A DNA stretch of 18,785 bases from CAZPAN01 sp964581165 (GCA_964581165.1 CAZOMM010000038.1:1-18785); one strand, 5' to 3'. Positions 7,963-15,142 are shown, counted from the first letter of the stretch. Numbers and translations: made by a program. The notes: generated by a model from the letters alone, not told the origin.

Positions 7963-8883
7963 ATGGAGCTCAATTTTTGCAAGATCCATGGACTTGGAAA
8001 TGATTTTGTTTTGATAGACGACATGGAAAACAAGCTTAGCTTGTCGTCTGAGACTATAGAGTCGCTTTGTGACAGGCACTTTGGCATTGGTGCCGATGGT
8101 GTCATCTTGGCAAGGCCTGGACAAAGTGAAGGCGCAGATGCTTTTATGGCGTATTACAACTCGGATGGAACTGTAGCCGAGATGTGCGGCAATGGAATTA
8201 GGTGCCTCACCAAGTTTTTAGTGGATCAAAAGATCGTTGAAGTGCCAGACGCTAAGCTGGAGATAGATACTCTGGCCGGACGCAAGCACATTAGTTTTAC
8301 CTGCAACGAAAAAGGCGAGCTTGATATGGTGAGAGTCGAGATGGGACAGCCTATTCTTGCTACGCAAGACATTCCCACAACACTTGAAGCCACAAAAGAC
8401 GGCGCTGCTGTTGACTCCATTATGAAAACTCCTCTTGGAGAACTTCCTGTTACCTGTGTTTCTATGGGAAATCCACACTGCATTGTTTTTATGGACGATC
8501 CTTCTTTTTTTGAGGATCCGGATAGTTTTGATATTGCATCTATCGGTTCTGCTATGGAGACAGATCCTGTCTTTCCAGAAAAATGTAATATCGAGTTTGT
8601 TTATATTCGAGATTCAGGATCCGACTCTGTAGATGAGACCGAGCAAAGGGCAGCCGAAATTTTGATGAGGGTTTGGGAGAGAGGCTGTGGCGAAACTCTT
8701 GCATGCGGTACAGGAGCCTGCGCCACTGCAGTAGCCGCACATATCTCGGGTCGTGCAGTCGCAGCAGCAACAATAAAACTGAGAGGTGGCGACCTGTTCA
8801 TAGAGCTAGAAAACGACGGCGTATCAATGACCGGTCCTGCCAGAGAATCTTTTAGAGGAACTCTTGAAATTTATAATTACTAG
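7963..8883 (+). CDS. dapF: Diaminopimelate epimerase
   Basis: Cofactor-independent epimerase that converts LL-diaminopimelate to meso-diaminopimelate, the precursor of both peptidoglycan cross-links and lysine. The two catalytic cysteines sit in intact motifs: Cys75 in MCGNGIRC and Cys248 in ETLACGTGACAT. I chose ATG 7963 (306 residues) because the mature family start, a hydrophobic strand then K-hHGLGNDFV, begins there and GGAGGA lies at 7953-7958. The frame stays open upstream to a GTG at 7921, but that would add 14 unconserved residues inside the repeat array. The region just before MRVWERG (about 215-232) is rich in Asp, Glu and Ser and seems slightly longer than usual. dapL follows after 73 bases, matching the pathway. 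The spacer duplicates GCTGCTAGAAAG (8883-8894 and 8898-8909). Confidence 0.96.
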   Translation: MELNFCKIHGLGNDFVLIDDMENKLSLSSETIESLCDRHFGIGADGVILARPGQSEGADAFMAYYNSDGTVAEMCGNGIRCLTKFLVDQKIVEVPDAKLEIDTLAGRKHISFTCNEKGELDMVRVEMGQPILATQDIPTTLEATKDGAAVDSIMKTPLGELPVTCVSMGNPHCIVFMDDPSFFEDPDSFDIASIGSAMETDPVFPEKCNIEFVYIRDSGSDSVDETEQRAAEILMRVWERGCGETLACGTGACATAVAAHISGRAVAAATIKLRGGDLFIELENDGVSMTGPARESFRGTLEIYNY

Positions 8884-8956
8884 CTGCTAGAAAGTTGGCT
8901 GCTAGAAAGATGTGTTAGCTAAGCAAAAGGCAAGGCCTTCGAAAGGAGACAAAGAT

Positions 8957-10114
8957 ATGAAACGAGCCAGGTGTCTAGACAATTTGCCACCTTACCTTTT
9001 TGCCGAGATCGACAAGAAAAAAGCTGCTTTGACGGCTCAGGGTATCGATGTGATCTCGCTTGGTATAGGAGATCCAGATATGCCAACGCCTGCTCATATT
9101 GTTGAGTCTATGGAAAAGGCAATTCATAAACCCAGCAACCATCAATATCCCGATTATGCAGGCTCGCCCGAATATAGAAAGGCCTGTGCTGCATGGATGA
9201 AGGAACGCTTTGATGTTGATCTTGATCCAGACACCGAGGTCTTGGCTTTGATCGGCTCCAAAGAAGGTATCGCCCATGTACATGTGGCTTTTGACGATCC
9301 GGGAGACTATGTCTTAGCACCTGCGATTGCCTATCCGGTCTATAGTGGAGGAGCTACTCTCTGTAATGCCGAGACATGGTATATGCCCATGCGCGAGGAG
9401 AATGGCTTTTTAGCTGAGTTTGACAATGTGCCCGAAGATGTATTGGCAAAAGCCAAGATTATGTTTATTGGCTATCCCAACAATCCAACGGGTGCAATTG
9501 CAACAGAAGAGTACTTTGACAAGGCAATTGAGTTTTGCCGCGAGCATGACCTGTTGTTGGTTCACGACAATGCTTATTGCGACACTTGCTTTGATGGTTA
9601 CGTTGCCCCTGCTTTGATGCAACGCCCCGGAGCCAAAGATGTTGCCATCGAGATCTTCTCGCTATCTAAGCCCTTCAACATGACTGGGTGGAGAATTGCC
9701 TTTGCTTGCGGAAATCCATATGCAATTGAATGCTTGGGTACCGTAAAGAACAATCTTGATTCTGGTCAGTTTACTGCCATCCAAGATGCTGCCATTACCG
9801 CTTTGGAATCTCCAAAGGATTGCATTGACGAGATGAACAAGATCTACACTCGCAGACGTGACCTTATATGTGATGCTCTAACGTCAATCGGCCTTGATTG
9901 CAAACCTCCAAAGGCAAGCATCTACGTTTGGTGTAGGGTTCCAGAAGGTATGACTTCGGCAGAGTTTGCCACTAAGGTTCTTGAGCAGGCACATGTTATT
10001 GTGACTCCTGGTAGCTCTTATGGCCCCGATGGAGAGGGATTCATCAGAATTTCACTCACAACTCCAGACGATAGGCTCGAAGAAGCTGTAAGAAGAATCC
10101 GTGACACTCTTTAA
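8957..10114 (+). CDS. dapL: LL-diaminopimelate aminotransferase
   Basis: Fold-type I PLP aminotransferase that converts tetrahydrodipicolinate plus glutamate directly to LL-diaminopimelate, bypassing the acylated intermediates of the DapD/C/E route. In this 385-residue protein the opening LPPYLFAEIDKKK (10-22) and LGIGDPDMPTP (35-45) are typical. YPNNPTGA (173-180), Asp204 in VHDNAY, and the Schiff-base Lys238 in SLSKPFNMTGWR are present. The residue after the lysine is Pro, where I expect Thr in many relatives. Start ATG 8957 is preceded by AAAGGAGA (8942-8949); a longer frame upstream lacks conservation. The directly adjacent dapF uses its product, which argues for DapL rather than a general aspartate aminotransferase. 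The last codons and stop (ACTCTTTAA) are duplicated at 10116-10124. Confidence 0.9.
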   Translation: MKRARCLDNLPPYLFAEIDKKKAALTAQGIDVISLGIGDPDMPTPAHIVESMEKAIHKPSNHQYPDYAGSPEYRKACAAWMKERFDVDLDPDTEVLALIGSKEGIAHVHVAFDDPGDYVLAPAIAYPVYSGGATLCNAETWYMPMREENGFLAEFDNVPEDVLAKAKIMFIGYPNNPTGAIATEEYFDKAIEFCREHDLLLVHDNAYCDTCFDGYVAPALMQRPGAKDVAIEIFSLSKPFNMTGWRIAFACGNPYAIECLGTVKNNLDSGQFTAIQDAAITALESPKDCIDEMNKIYTRRRDLICDALTSIGLDCKPPKASIYVWCRVPEGMTSAEFATKVLEQAHVIVTPGSSYGPDGEGFIRISLTTPDDRLEEAVRRIRDTL

Positions 10115-10183
10115 AACTCTTTAAGCCCTTTAAAATAACTAACTCTGTGTATTGAGTCCTAATTACATGGTGAGGAACTGGTT

Positions 10184-11473
10184 TTGGACTTTGGATATGT
10201 ACGAGAGGACGCATCTGCTGCCGAGCGAGCAGTAATAGTTGGCATCGATAGGGGAGACCCAAACTGGCCTCTAGATGAATCCTTAGAAGAACTTGCACGA
10301 CTTGTTCAAACCGATGGCGCTGAGGTTGTGGCAAGCACAAGTCAAAAACTCCAAAGTCCAAATCCTAGAACCTTTGTTGGAAGTGGCAAGGTTCAAGACA
10401 TTGCTGAACTTGCACGCTCTAATCAGGCGCAAATTGTAGTCTTTGACGACGAGTTAAGTCCCTCTCAGCAATCAAATCTCGAAAAAGCAATGCCCAATGT
10501 AAAGGTCATAGATCGCACGGCACTTATCTTGGACATTTTTTCTTTGCATGCCCTATCAAAAGAGGGCCGTCTCCAGGTGCGTTTGGCTCAAAACCAATAT
10601 CTGCTTCCCAGACTTAGGGGTATGTGGTCTCACCTAGCATCTAATCGAATGGGTGGTGGAGTTGGTTCTCGCTTTGGTGAGGGCGAAAGCCAGCTCGAGG
10701 TCGACAGACGAATGGTTCGCAAGAGAATCGATCGTATTAGAACCGAGCTTGCTAAGCTTTCCCGCGATAGAAATATGCAGCGCAAAGCCCGCTATTCTGA
10801 TGGAGTTTTTAAGATTGTCTTAGTTGGCTACACCAATGCTGGCAAATCTACACTGCTAAACGCTTTAACCGGCGCGGGTGTTTTGGCTGAAGATAAGCTA
10901 TTTGCAACTCTTGACTCTACAACCCGGCGACTAACTCTTCCCGAGGGCCGCCTTGTTACTCTTACAGATACAGTTGGTTTTATTCAAAAACTTCCCACAA
11001 CCTTAGTCGAAGCTTTCAAGTCTACCTTGGACGAAGTGGCAGGAGCTGATCTAATACTGCATATCTGCGATGCTTCATCTACTAGAATGCAGGCTCAATA
11101 TGATGCGGTATTAGAGGTGCTTGAGCAAATTGATGCCTCAGCCATTCCTTCGATAACTGTTCTTAATAAAATCGACAGACTTGATGTAGAAACTGCCGAA
11201 GCCATCTCTAGGCGCTACCCAGATTCTGTTGCCCTGAGCGCCTTAGATGGCAGCGGTATTGAGGAGCTTATTGCTCGCATTTCTCAGGCTTGCTCGGCCT
11301 CAGATGTTGTGCTTAGTGTTGTTCTTCCTTATACAAGGGGAGATATGGTAAAGATGGCGCACGAAAAATGCACAGTTGTCTCTGTTAGATATACCGAAGA
11401 TGGAACCGAGATGACCCTACGCTGTCCCGAAGCTCTTGCAGGGGCTTTTGATGATTTTGTTGTGACGGCGTGA
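10184..11473 (+). CDS. hflX: GTPase HflX
   Basis: Ribosome-associated GTPase of the Obg-HflX superfamily, which in studied bacteria splits or rescues stalled 70S ribosomes under stress. The 429-residue protein has an N-terminal HflX domain (about 15-120, including NPRTFVGSGKVQDI), a coiled linker (about 165-205) and a G domain with G1 GYTNAGKS (215-222), G3 DTVGF (262-266) and G4 NKID (328-331), followed by a short C-terminal domain. The start is taken as TTG 10184 because GAGGA (10172-10176) is seven bases upstream and no in-frame ATG precedes conserved sequence; a somewhat later start cannot be excluded. It follows dapL by 69 bases and runs to four bases before an assembly gap. Confidence 0.94.
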   Translation: MDFGYVREDASAAERAVIVGIDRGDPNWPLDESLEELARLVQTDGAEVVASTSQKLQSPNPRTFVGSGKVQDIAELARSNQAQIVVFDDELSPSQQSNLEKAMPNVKVIDRTALILDIFSLHALSKEGRLQVRLAQNQYLLPRLRGMWSHLASNRMGGGVGSRFGEGESQLEVDRRMVRKRIDRIRTELAKLSRDRNMQRKARYSDGVFKIVLVGYTNAGKSTLLNALTGAGVLAEDKLFATLDSTTRRLTLPEGRLVTLTDTVGFIQKLPTTLVEAFKSTLDEVAGADLILHICDASSTRMQAQYDAVLEVLEQIDASAIPSITVLNKIDRLDVETAEAISRRYPDSVALSALDGSGIEELIARISQACSASDVVLSVVLPYTRGDMVKMAHEKCTVVSVRYTEDGTEMTLRCPEALAGAFDDFVVTA

Positions 11474-11477
11474 TTAA

Positions 11478-11577
11478 NNNNNNNNNNNNNNNNNNNNNNN
11501 NNNNNNNNNNNNNNNNNNNNNNNNNNNNNNNNNNNNNNNNNNNNNNNNNNNNNNNNNNNNNNNNNNNNNNNNNNNNN
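11478..11577. other. Assembly gap (100 N)
   Basis: Exactly 100 N, the usual placeholder for a gap of unknown length. It hides the start of the dUTPase gene and any further sequence between it and hflX. Reading frames drawn across it are meaningless. Confidence 0.97.
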
Positions 11578-12471
11578 TTTTTGGCTTGGATGCCTGCTGA
11601 TTCGGATCTCCCTCGATCTTGCTATCCAAATTTGTTGCATGCTTCTTCGGGCGCGGCTACTGCAGTGATACTTAGAACTTGCAAAGATGTTGAGATTGGC
11701 CCACATGAGCGAGTGATGATAAGCACGGGAGTTAGATTATCCCTTCCTGCCGATCATGCTGCTTTTATTTTTTTGGCACCATGGCTTTCGAAAGGCAATG
11801 GGCTTTTGCTTCCAAACTCTTTGGGTCTTATCGACTCGGGCTATCGTGGTGAAATTAAAGTTCCTGTTTGCATGGCTTGTAGTGGGTCTCCTATCACTAT
11901 CAAACAGGGTGAGCCAGTGGCAATTGCAGTTGTAATGCATTGTCCGCAGCAAGCAATCAACAACAAAGCAGATAAATCAGCATTTTTAGGTTTAGATGAT
12001 CGGGTGGATAAGTTGGAAGAGCTAAAAACATCTACAGGCATTAAGATCACGATGCTAGATGAATCTCTGCCTTTGCCTAGCTATGCAAATCTTGGCGACA
12101 ATGGCTTAGATATTAGAATTTCTCATGACCTTACAATCATGCCCTTGAGCTGTGCAGAAGCTCGTTTTGCAATCAAAGTCGAAGTTCCCCAAGGATGCAT
12201 AGGTCTTTTACAGCCCCGCAGTGGACTTGCTGCAAAACAAGGGCTTTCTATTCTTGCTAGCCCAGTTCCGATTTTTCCCGAAGATAAAAACAAAGAACTC
12301 AGCTGTACTTTTGTAAACCTAGATCCAAACAATCCAATAGTGCTAAGTACGGGAGATAGAGCAGCTCAACTGGTAATTGTTTCTGCTTTGCAAGTTGTGC
12401 TTAAGCAAGTTGAGTCCTTGGATGAGACAACAAGGGGATCTGGGGGTTTTGGAAGCACTGGTAGTACCTAA
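11578..12471 (+). CDS. dut: Tandem (two-domain) dUTPase, 5' end in gap
   Basis: Would hydrolyse dUTP to dUMP and PPi, keeping uracil out of DNA and feeding dTMP synthesis. The visible 297 residues hold two dUTPase-fold halves. Half 1 (about 1-122) keeps family features such as ISTGVRLSLP (48-57) and a perfect motif III, GLIDSGYRGEIKV (83-95, with Asp86 and Tyr89), but motif I is degraded (SGAATAVIL), motif II reads PWLSKG instead of PRSGLA, and motif IV lost its Gln (GEPVAIAVV). Half 2 (about 155-297) has intact motif I DNGLDIR (174-180), II PRSGLA (213-218), IV GDRAAQLVI (259-267) and V RGSGGFGSTG (286-295), but its motif III is destroyed (PVPIFPEDKNKEL). A charged linker of about 32 residues joins them. 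The halves are complementary, as in monomeric herpesvirus dUTPases. Few residues seem missing, since the visible start already resembles the first dUTPase strand. The stop is part of a CTAAACAC duplication. Confidence 0.9.
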   Translation, partial: FLAWMPADSDLPRSCYPNLLHASSGAATAVILRTCKDVEIGPHERVMISTGVRLSLPADHAAFIFLAPWLSKGNGLLLPNSLGLIDSGYRGEIKVPVCMACSGSPITIKQGEPVAIAVVMHCPQQAINNKADKSAFLGLDDRVDKLEELKTSTGIKITMLDESLPLPSYANLGDNGLDIRISHDLTIMPLSCAEARFAIKVEVPQGCIGLLQPRSGLAAKQGLSILASPVPIFPEDKNKELSCTFVNLDPNNPIVLSTGDRAAQLVIVSALQVVLKQVESLDETTRGSGGFGSTGST

Positions 12472-12530
12472 ACACAAGCTAAACACTGTTTTTATGTTAA
12501 ACCACTGTTGCCTTAGACAAGCTGGAAGTA

Positions 12531-12575
12531 CTCAACAACGACAGGTTCTCATCAAAGGGTGCGCAGAATGCCGGC
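12531..12575 (+). repeat. Dispersed intergenic repeat, copy 2
   Basis: Same element as at 3-45: CAACAACGACAGG (12533-12545), then a variable stretch, then GGGTGCGCAGAATGCCGGC ending at 12575. It lies between the dUTPase and degV genes, about 110 bases before the degV start, and is followed directly by the 9-bp inverted repeat at 12584-12617. The internal length difference shows the two copies are not kept as a coding sequence. Confidence 0.6.
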
Positions 12576-12583
12576 GTTGGACT

Positions 12584-12617
12584 CAACACAGCATCTGATA
12601 TCATCGTCGCTGTGTTG
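12584..12617 (+). other. Perfect hairpin between dUTPase and degV genes
   Basis: CAACACAGC (12584-12592) pairs perfectly with GCTGTGTTG (12609-12617) around a 16-base loop that contains GATATC. No T-run follows (CCCTAAGC), so it is not a standard intrinsic terminator. It follows immediately after repeat copy 2 and may belong to the same element. Confidence 0.55.
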
Positions 12618-12684
12618 CCCTAAGCATACAGAAGTGTTTAACTCGACTGCTTGCTAACTGCTTACCAGGAACAGGAGAGAGCCA

Positions 12685-13572
12685 ATGGCTGATTATGTAT
12701 TGACCTGCTGTTCGACTGCCGATCTCACCGAAGAGCACTTTAAAGAACGCGATATTCCTATTATCTACTTTCACTACTTTCTAAATGGTGTGGAATACCC
12801 AGACGATCTAGGCAGATCCATTTCCTTCGAAGATTTTTACAGAAAAATGCTAGAGGGTGCCGATACCAGAACCTCTCAGGTTAACGAAGGTGAGTTCATT
12901 GAGTTCTTTGAACCCTTCTTGCAGCAAGGCAAAGATATTTTGCATGTCACCTTGTCTTCGGGCATCTCCGGTACTTATGACTCGGCCATAAGTGCACGAG
13001 ATGAACTAATGCAAGAATATCCCGATCGTAAAGTCATCATCGTTGACTCTCTTGGAGCATCTGGTGGCTATGGATTTTTTGTTGATCATCTCTCTAGACT
13101 TCGCGACGAGGGATATTCAATAGATGAGTTGGCGCAGTGGGCCACAGATCATAGACTTGAGGTTAATCACTGGTTTTTCTCTACCGACCTCAGCTTTTAT
13201 GTAAAGGGTGGTCGCATTTCTAAGGCTTCGGGTTGGTTTGGAACTGTTCTTAATATCTGCCCTCTTCTCAATATGGATGGGGAGGGTCATTTAATTCCAC
13301 GCTTTAAGATTCGTGGCAAAAAGAATGTCATCCGCGAGATTGTTAACAAGATGGAAGAATATGCTCGCGATGGTTTGGATTATTCGGGTAAGTGTTCTAT
13401 CACACATTCTGCTTGCTATGAGGATGCCAGAGCTGTTGCCGATTTAATTGAGCAGAGATTTACCAAACTCGATGGCAAGGTTGATATCAACTATATTGGA
13501 ACAACAATAGGTAGCCATACTGGCCCTGGAACAGTTGCAGTCTATTTTTGGGGACGAAATAGGGAGGACTAG
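12685..13572 (+). CDS. DegV family protein (fatty-acid-binding, FakB-like)
   Basis: DegV proteins bind a fatty acid between two alpha/beta domains; some (FakB) present it to the kinase FakA for phosphorylation and use in phospholipid synthesis. The 295-residue protein has the family's early TSQV (63-66), the fatty-acid-carboxylate loop LSSGISGTY (90-98), DSLGASGGYG around 136-145, and the LSFYVKGGRISK segment that precedes the C-terminal part. Its N terminus (MADYVLTCCSTADL) replaces the usual I-tDSt-DL start and has two adjacent cysteines. AGGAGA at 12673-12678 fits ATG 12685. No fakA/dak gene is visible, so its partner is unknown. The thioesterase gene follows after three bases and is probably translationally coupled to it; that link to acyl metabolism is suggestive only. 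Confidence 0.9.
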   Translation: MADYVLTCCSTADLTEEHFKERDIPIIYFHYFLNGVEYPDDLGRSISFEDFYRKMLEGADTRTSQVNEGEFIEFFEPFLQQGKDILHVTLSSGISGTYDSAISARDELMQEYPDRKVIIVDSLGASGGYGFFVDHLSRLRDEGYSIDELAQWATDHRLEVNHWFFSTDLSFYVKGGRISKASGWFGTVLNICPLLNMDGEGHLIPRFKIRGKKNVIREIVNKMEEYARDGLDYSGKCSITHSACYEDARAVADLIEQRFTKLDGKVDINYIGTTIGSHTGPGTVAVYFWGRNRED

Positions 13573-13575
13573 AAC

Positions 13576-13989
13576 TTGGCTGGAGAAGATCTCGAGGCAA
13601 TTCGTAAAACCTTTAAGCGCGATAGATTTGCAAGCGAGTGTACTGGAGCAGTCGTAGATGTGGTTGATGGGGATGTTGCCATATGTTCCTGTGACATAGC
13701 TGACAGGCATCTCAATGCTGGAGGAAACGTGATGGGTGGAGCCATTTTTTCTCTAGCAGATTTTGCTTTTGCGGTAGCTACAAACCATCAAGGAATCCTT
13801 ACGGTCACAGTGAGCAGCACCATAGAGTTTATTGGGACAGCTAAAGGAAAGCGCCTAATTGCTACAGCAAGGCCAGATAAGATTGGTCACTCGATGTGTT
13901 ATTACACAATTGATGTTAAAGACGAGTTGAACAATCTAGTAGCCAAGCTTGTTAGTGTTGGAAAAAGAACCTCGGTAAGCATTAGTTAA
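13576..13989 (+). CDS. PaaI-type hotdog-fold thioesterase
   Basis: Predicted acyl-CoA (or acyl-carrier) thioesterase of the PaaI/YbgC-like hotdog superfamily, 137 residues, about the usual length. The signature helix reads NVMGGAIFSLADFAFA (51-66), with the acidic residue Asp62; the later strand TVTVSSTIEFIGTAKGKRLIATA is also typical. The common HGG of the family is MGG here, so the usual histidine is absent. Start TTG 13576 is chosen because AGGGAGG (13561-13567), inside the end of degV, lies eight bases upstream and no ATG precedes the conserved part. It is almost certainly co-transcribed with degV. Its substrate cannot be told from sequence. A bidirectional terminator follows. Confidence 0.88.
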   Translation: MAGEDLEAIRKTFKRDRFASECTGAVVDVVDGDVAICSCDIADRHLNAGGNVMGGAIFSLADFAFAVATNHQGILTVTVSSTIEFIGTAKGKRLIATARPDKIGHSMCYYTIDVKDELNNLVAKLVSVGKRTSVSIS

Positions 13990-14015
13990 TGTGCAAACGC
14001 AAATACACAAAAGCA

Positions 14016-14053
14016 AATGCCCCGGTATCTCTAGCCTGAGAAACCGGGGCATT
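14016..14053. terminator. Terminator hairpin between thioesterase and hsp20 genes
   Basis: AATGCCCCGGT (14016-14026) pairs perfectly with ACCGGGGCATT (14043-14053), and the loop holds a further TCTC/GAGA pair (14028-14031 and 14038-14041). The very stable stem lies between convergent genes. The T-tract is weak on the plus strand (GTCTTG) and modest on the minus strand (TGCTTTTG), so it probably serves both directions imperfectly. Confidence 0.75.
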
Positions 14054-14178
14054 GTCTTGATGATTTACGGAACTGTGTTGTCGGTGTTTTATCTGCTAAA
14101 TGTTGTTTTGTCTACGAAACGTTTACTTACAAGAGCCTAAGTAAGTTGGCTACAGTTTAAGCAGCTTAGGCAGGTTGA

Positions 14179-14619
14179 TTAGCCAATCGTAAGCTTTTTA
14201 GTTGTTGGTTTTTCCTCACCCTTCTTTGGCATCTTAATCTTAAGAACTCCATTATCGTAGGCCACAGTAATTGCATCAACATCAACGTCGGGGATTCTAA
14301 ATGATCTCGAATAAGAACCATAAGAGCGCTCGCGTCTAATGTAGTTGCCCTCGTTGTCCTTTTCCTCACTCTCAGACTTGCGTTCAGCCGTGATGCTTAA
14401 AACGTCCTCCGAAACCTCAATGTTGATCTGGTCCTTATCGAATCCTGGCATATCAGCATCTAGTTCATAACCATCGTCCGTTTCCTTAATGTCGGTCTTA
14501 AATCCTAGAGCGGAATTTGTCCCTCCGTTAAAGAAGGCCTTTTCGATTTCGTCGAAAATTGAGAACGGATTGTAAGACCTAGAAAGTGCCTGTCTCCTAA
14601 TTGGGGTAATCTCATACAT
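14179..14619 (-). CDS. hsp20: Hsp20 family small heat-shock protein
   Basis: ATP-independent chaperone that binds unfolding proteins in large oligomers under stress. The 146-residue protein has an N-terminal arm (1-38, with NPFSIFDEIEKAFF), an alpha-crystallin domain (about 39-132) starting at the FKTDIKETDDGYELDADMPG region, the NGVLKIKMPK signature (123-132), and a short C-terminal tail, KPTTKKLTIG, in which the usual I-x-I anchor is reduced to LTI. The ATG at 14619 has AAGGAG upstream (14630-14635 on the minus strand). It is divergent from a MarR-type regulator gene; a consensus promoter and two palindromes lie between them. No CIRCE or HAIR operator is seen, so control by the neighbour is more likely than by HrcA or HspR. 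Confidence 0.95.
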   Translation of the reverse strand: MYEITPIRRQALSRSYNPFSIFDEIEKAFFNGGTNSALGFKTDIKETDDGYELDADMPGFDKDQINIEVSEDVLSITAERKSESEEKDNEGNYIRRERSYGSYSRSFRIPDVDVDAITVAYDNGVLKIKMPKKGEEKPTTKKLTIG

Positions 14620-14659
14620 GACCTGTCACTCCTTTGCTTGTGTGCTTTGTCTGATTTCG

Positions 14660-14694
14660 TTGACAAAGTCAAGTATATTGAGCTTATCTGATAA
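14660..14694. promoter_or_regulatory. Two palindromic operator candidates in the hsp20-marR spacer
   Basis: TTGACAAAGTCAA (14660-14672) is a perfect 5-3-5 palindrome touching the hsp20 -10 box and covering the expected start point. TTATCTGATAA (14684-14694) is a perfect 5-1-5 palindrome lying in the promoter spacer beside the -35 box. Their centres are 23 bp apart. Binding of the divergent MarR protein here would block hsp20 and could also affect its own gene. No binding data exist; the assignment is inferred from position. Confidence 0.6.
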
Positions 14695-14700
14695 TGTCAA
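14672..14700 (-). promoter_or_regulatory. Sigma-70-type promoter of hsp20
   Basis: On the minus strand TTGACA (14700-14695) is a perfect -35 and TATACT (14677-14672) a near-perfect -10, separated by exactly 17 bases. Transcription would start near 14665, leaving a leader of about 45 bases before the ATG at 14619. Confidence 0.8.
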
Positions 14701-14719
14701 CAACTTATTCTTAGAAAAT

Positions 14720-15142
14720 ATGAGTGGATTTCTGATAGATTTTATCTCAGCACTAAACGATGATTTTGATGAGTATTGCTCACATCATTTAGGCGATTGT
14801 GAGATAACACCCGGACAAATTGCCTTTTTGGTTTATATAGGGGAGCATCCAGACTGTTCTCCTACAGAGCTGGCGCGCGCTGTTAGAGCAGACTCGGGCC
14901 ACACAACAAGATCAGTCAAAAAACTTGTGTCTTGCGGAATGGCAATAAGGCGCAAGCATTCTACTGATGGCAGAGCTTTTGTTTTAAGTCTCACAGATGA
15001 TGGAATGAAGGTTTTTAAGCGCATTAAAACCATCTATGCCTCTTGGGAAAGCGATGCCACCTTGTCACTTGAACCCGCAGAACGAGCACAGCTTCTTGTC
15101 TTATTGGCCAAGATGCGGGGTATGTATCGCAGCAACACCTAA
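14720..15142 (+). CDS. MarR-family transcriptional regulator
   Basis: Dimeric winged-helix DNA-binding protein, 140 residues from this start. The winged helix spans about 33-92: SPTELARAVRADSGHTTRSV and the following helix, then the wing RKHSTDGRAFVLSLT (78-92). The flanking N- and C-terminal helices would form the dimer interface. The frame stays open upstream as far as 14618, but that extension would run through the hsp20 promoter and looks unconserved, so ATG 14720 is preferred. No clear Shine-Dalgarno lies before it; GATAAT (14690-14695) could be a -10 giving a very short leader. It probably represses hsp20 and possibly itself; the ligand or signal is unknown. The last codons are duplicated beyond the stop. 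Confidence 0.85.
   Translation: MSGFLIDFISALNDDFDEYCSHHLGDCEITPGQIAFLVYIGEHPDCSPTELARAVRADSGHTTRSVKKLVSCGMAIRRKHSTDGRAFVLSLTDDGMKVFKRIKTIYASWESDATLSLEPAERAQLLVLLAKMRGMYRSNT

Noticed and set aside
11470..11577. dUTPase frame starting at GTG 11470 and running through the N gap
   Set aside because: The gap is a fixed-length placeholder, so the frame across it is accidental; the true start lies in the missing sequence.
11578..12471. Reading the first dUTPase half as a dCTP deaminase (bifunctional DCD-DUT protein)
   Set aside because: Its best-kept segment, GLIDSGYRGEIKV, is dUTPase motif III, and no deaminase signature is visible.
12377..12598. Plus-strand 73-codon frame overlapping the end of the dUTPase gene
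   Set aside because: Overlaps the conserved motif V region in another frame and ends in repeat copy 2; no ribosome-binding site or similarity.
14618..14719. Longer marR start overlapping hsp20
   Set aside because: The extension would be encoded by the hsp20 promoter and operator region and does not resemble MarR N termini.
14620..14719. CIRCE or HAIR heat-shock operator for hsp20
   Set aside because: Neither TTAGCACTC-N9-GAGTGCTAA nor CTTGAGT-N7-ACTCAAG is present; the palindromes have other sequences.
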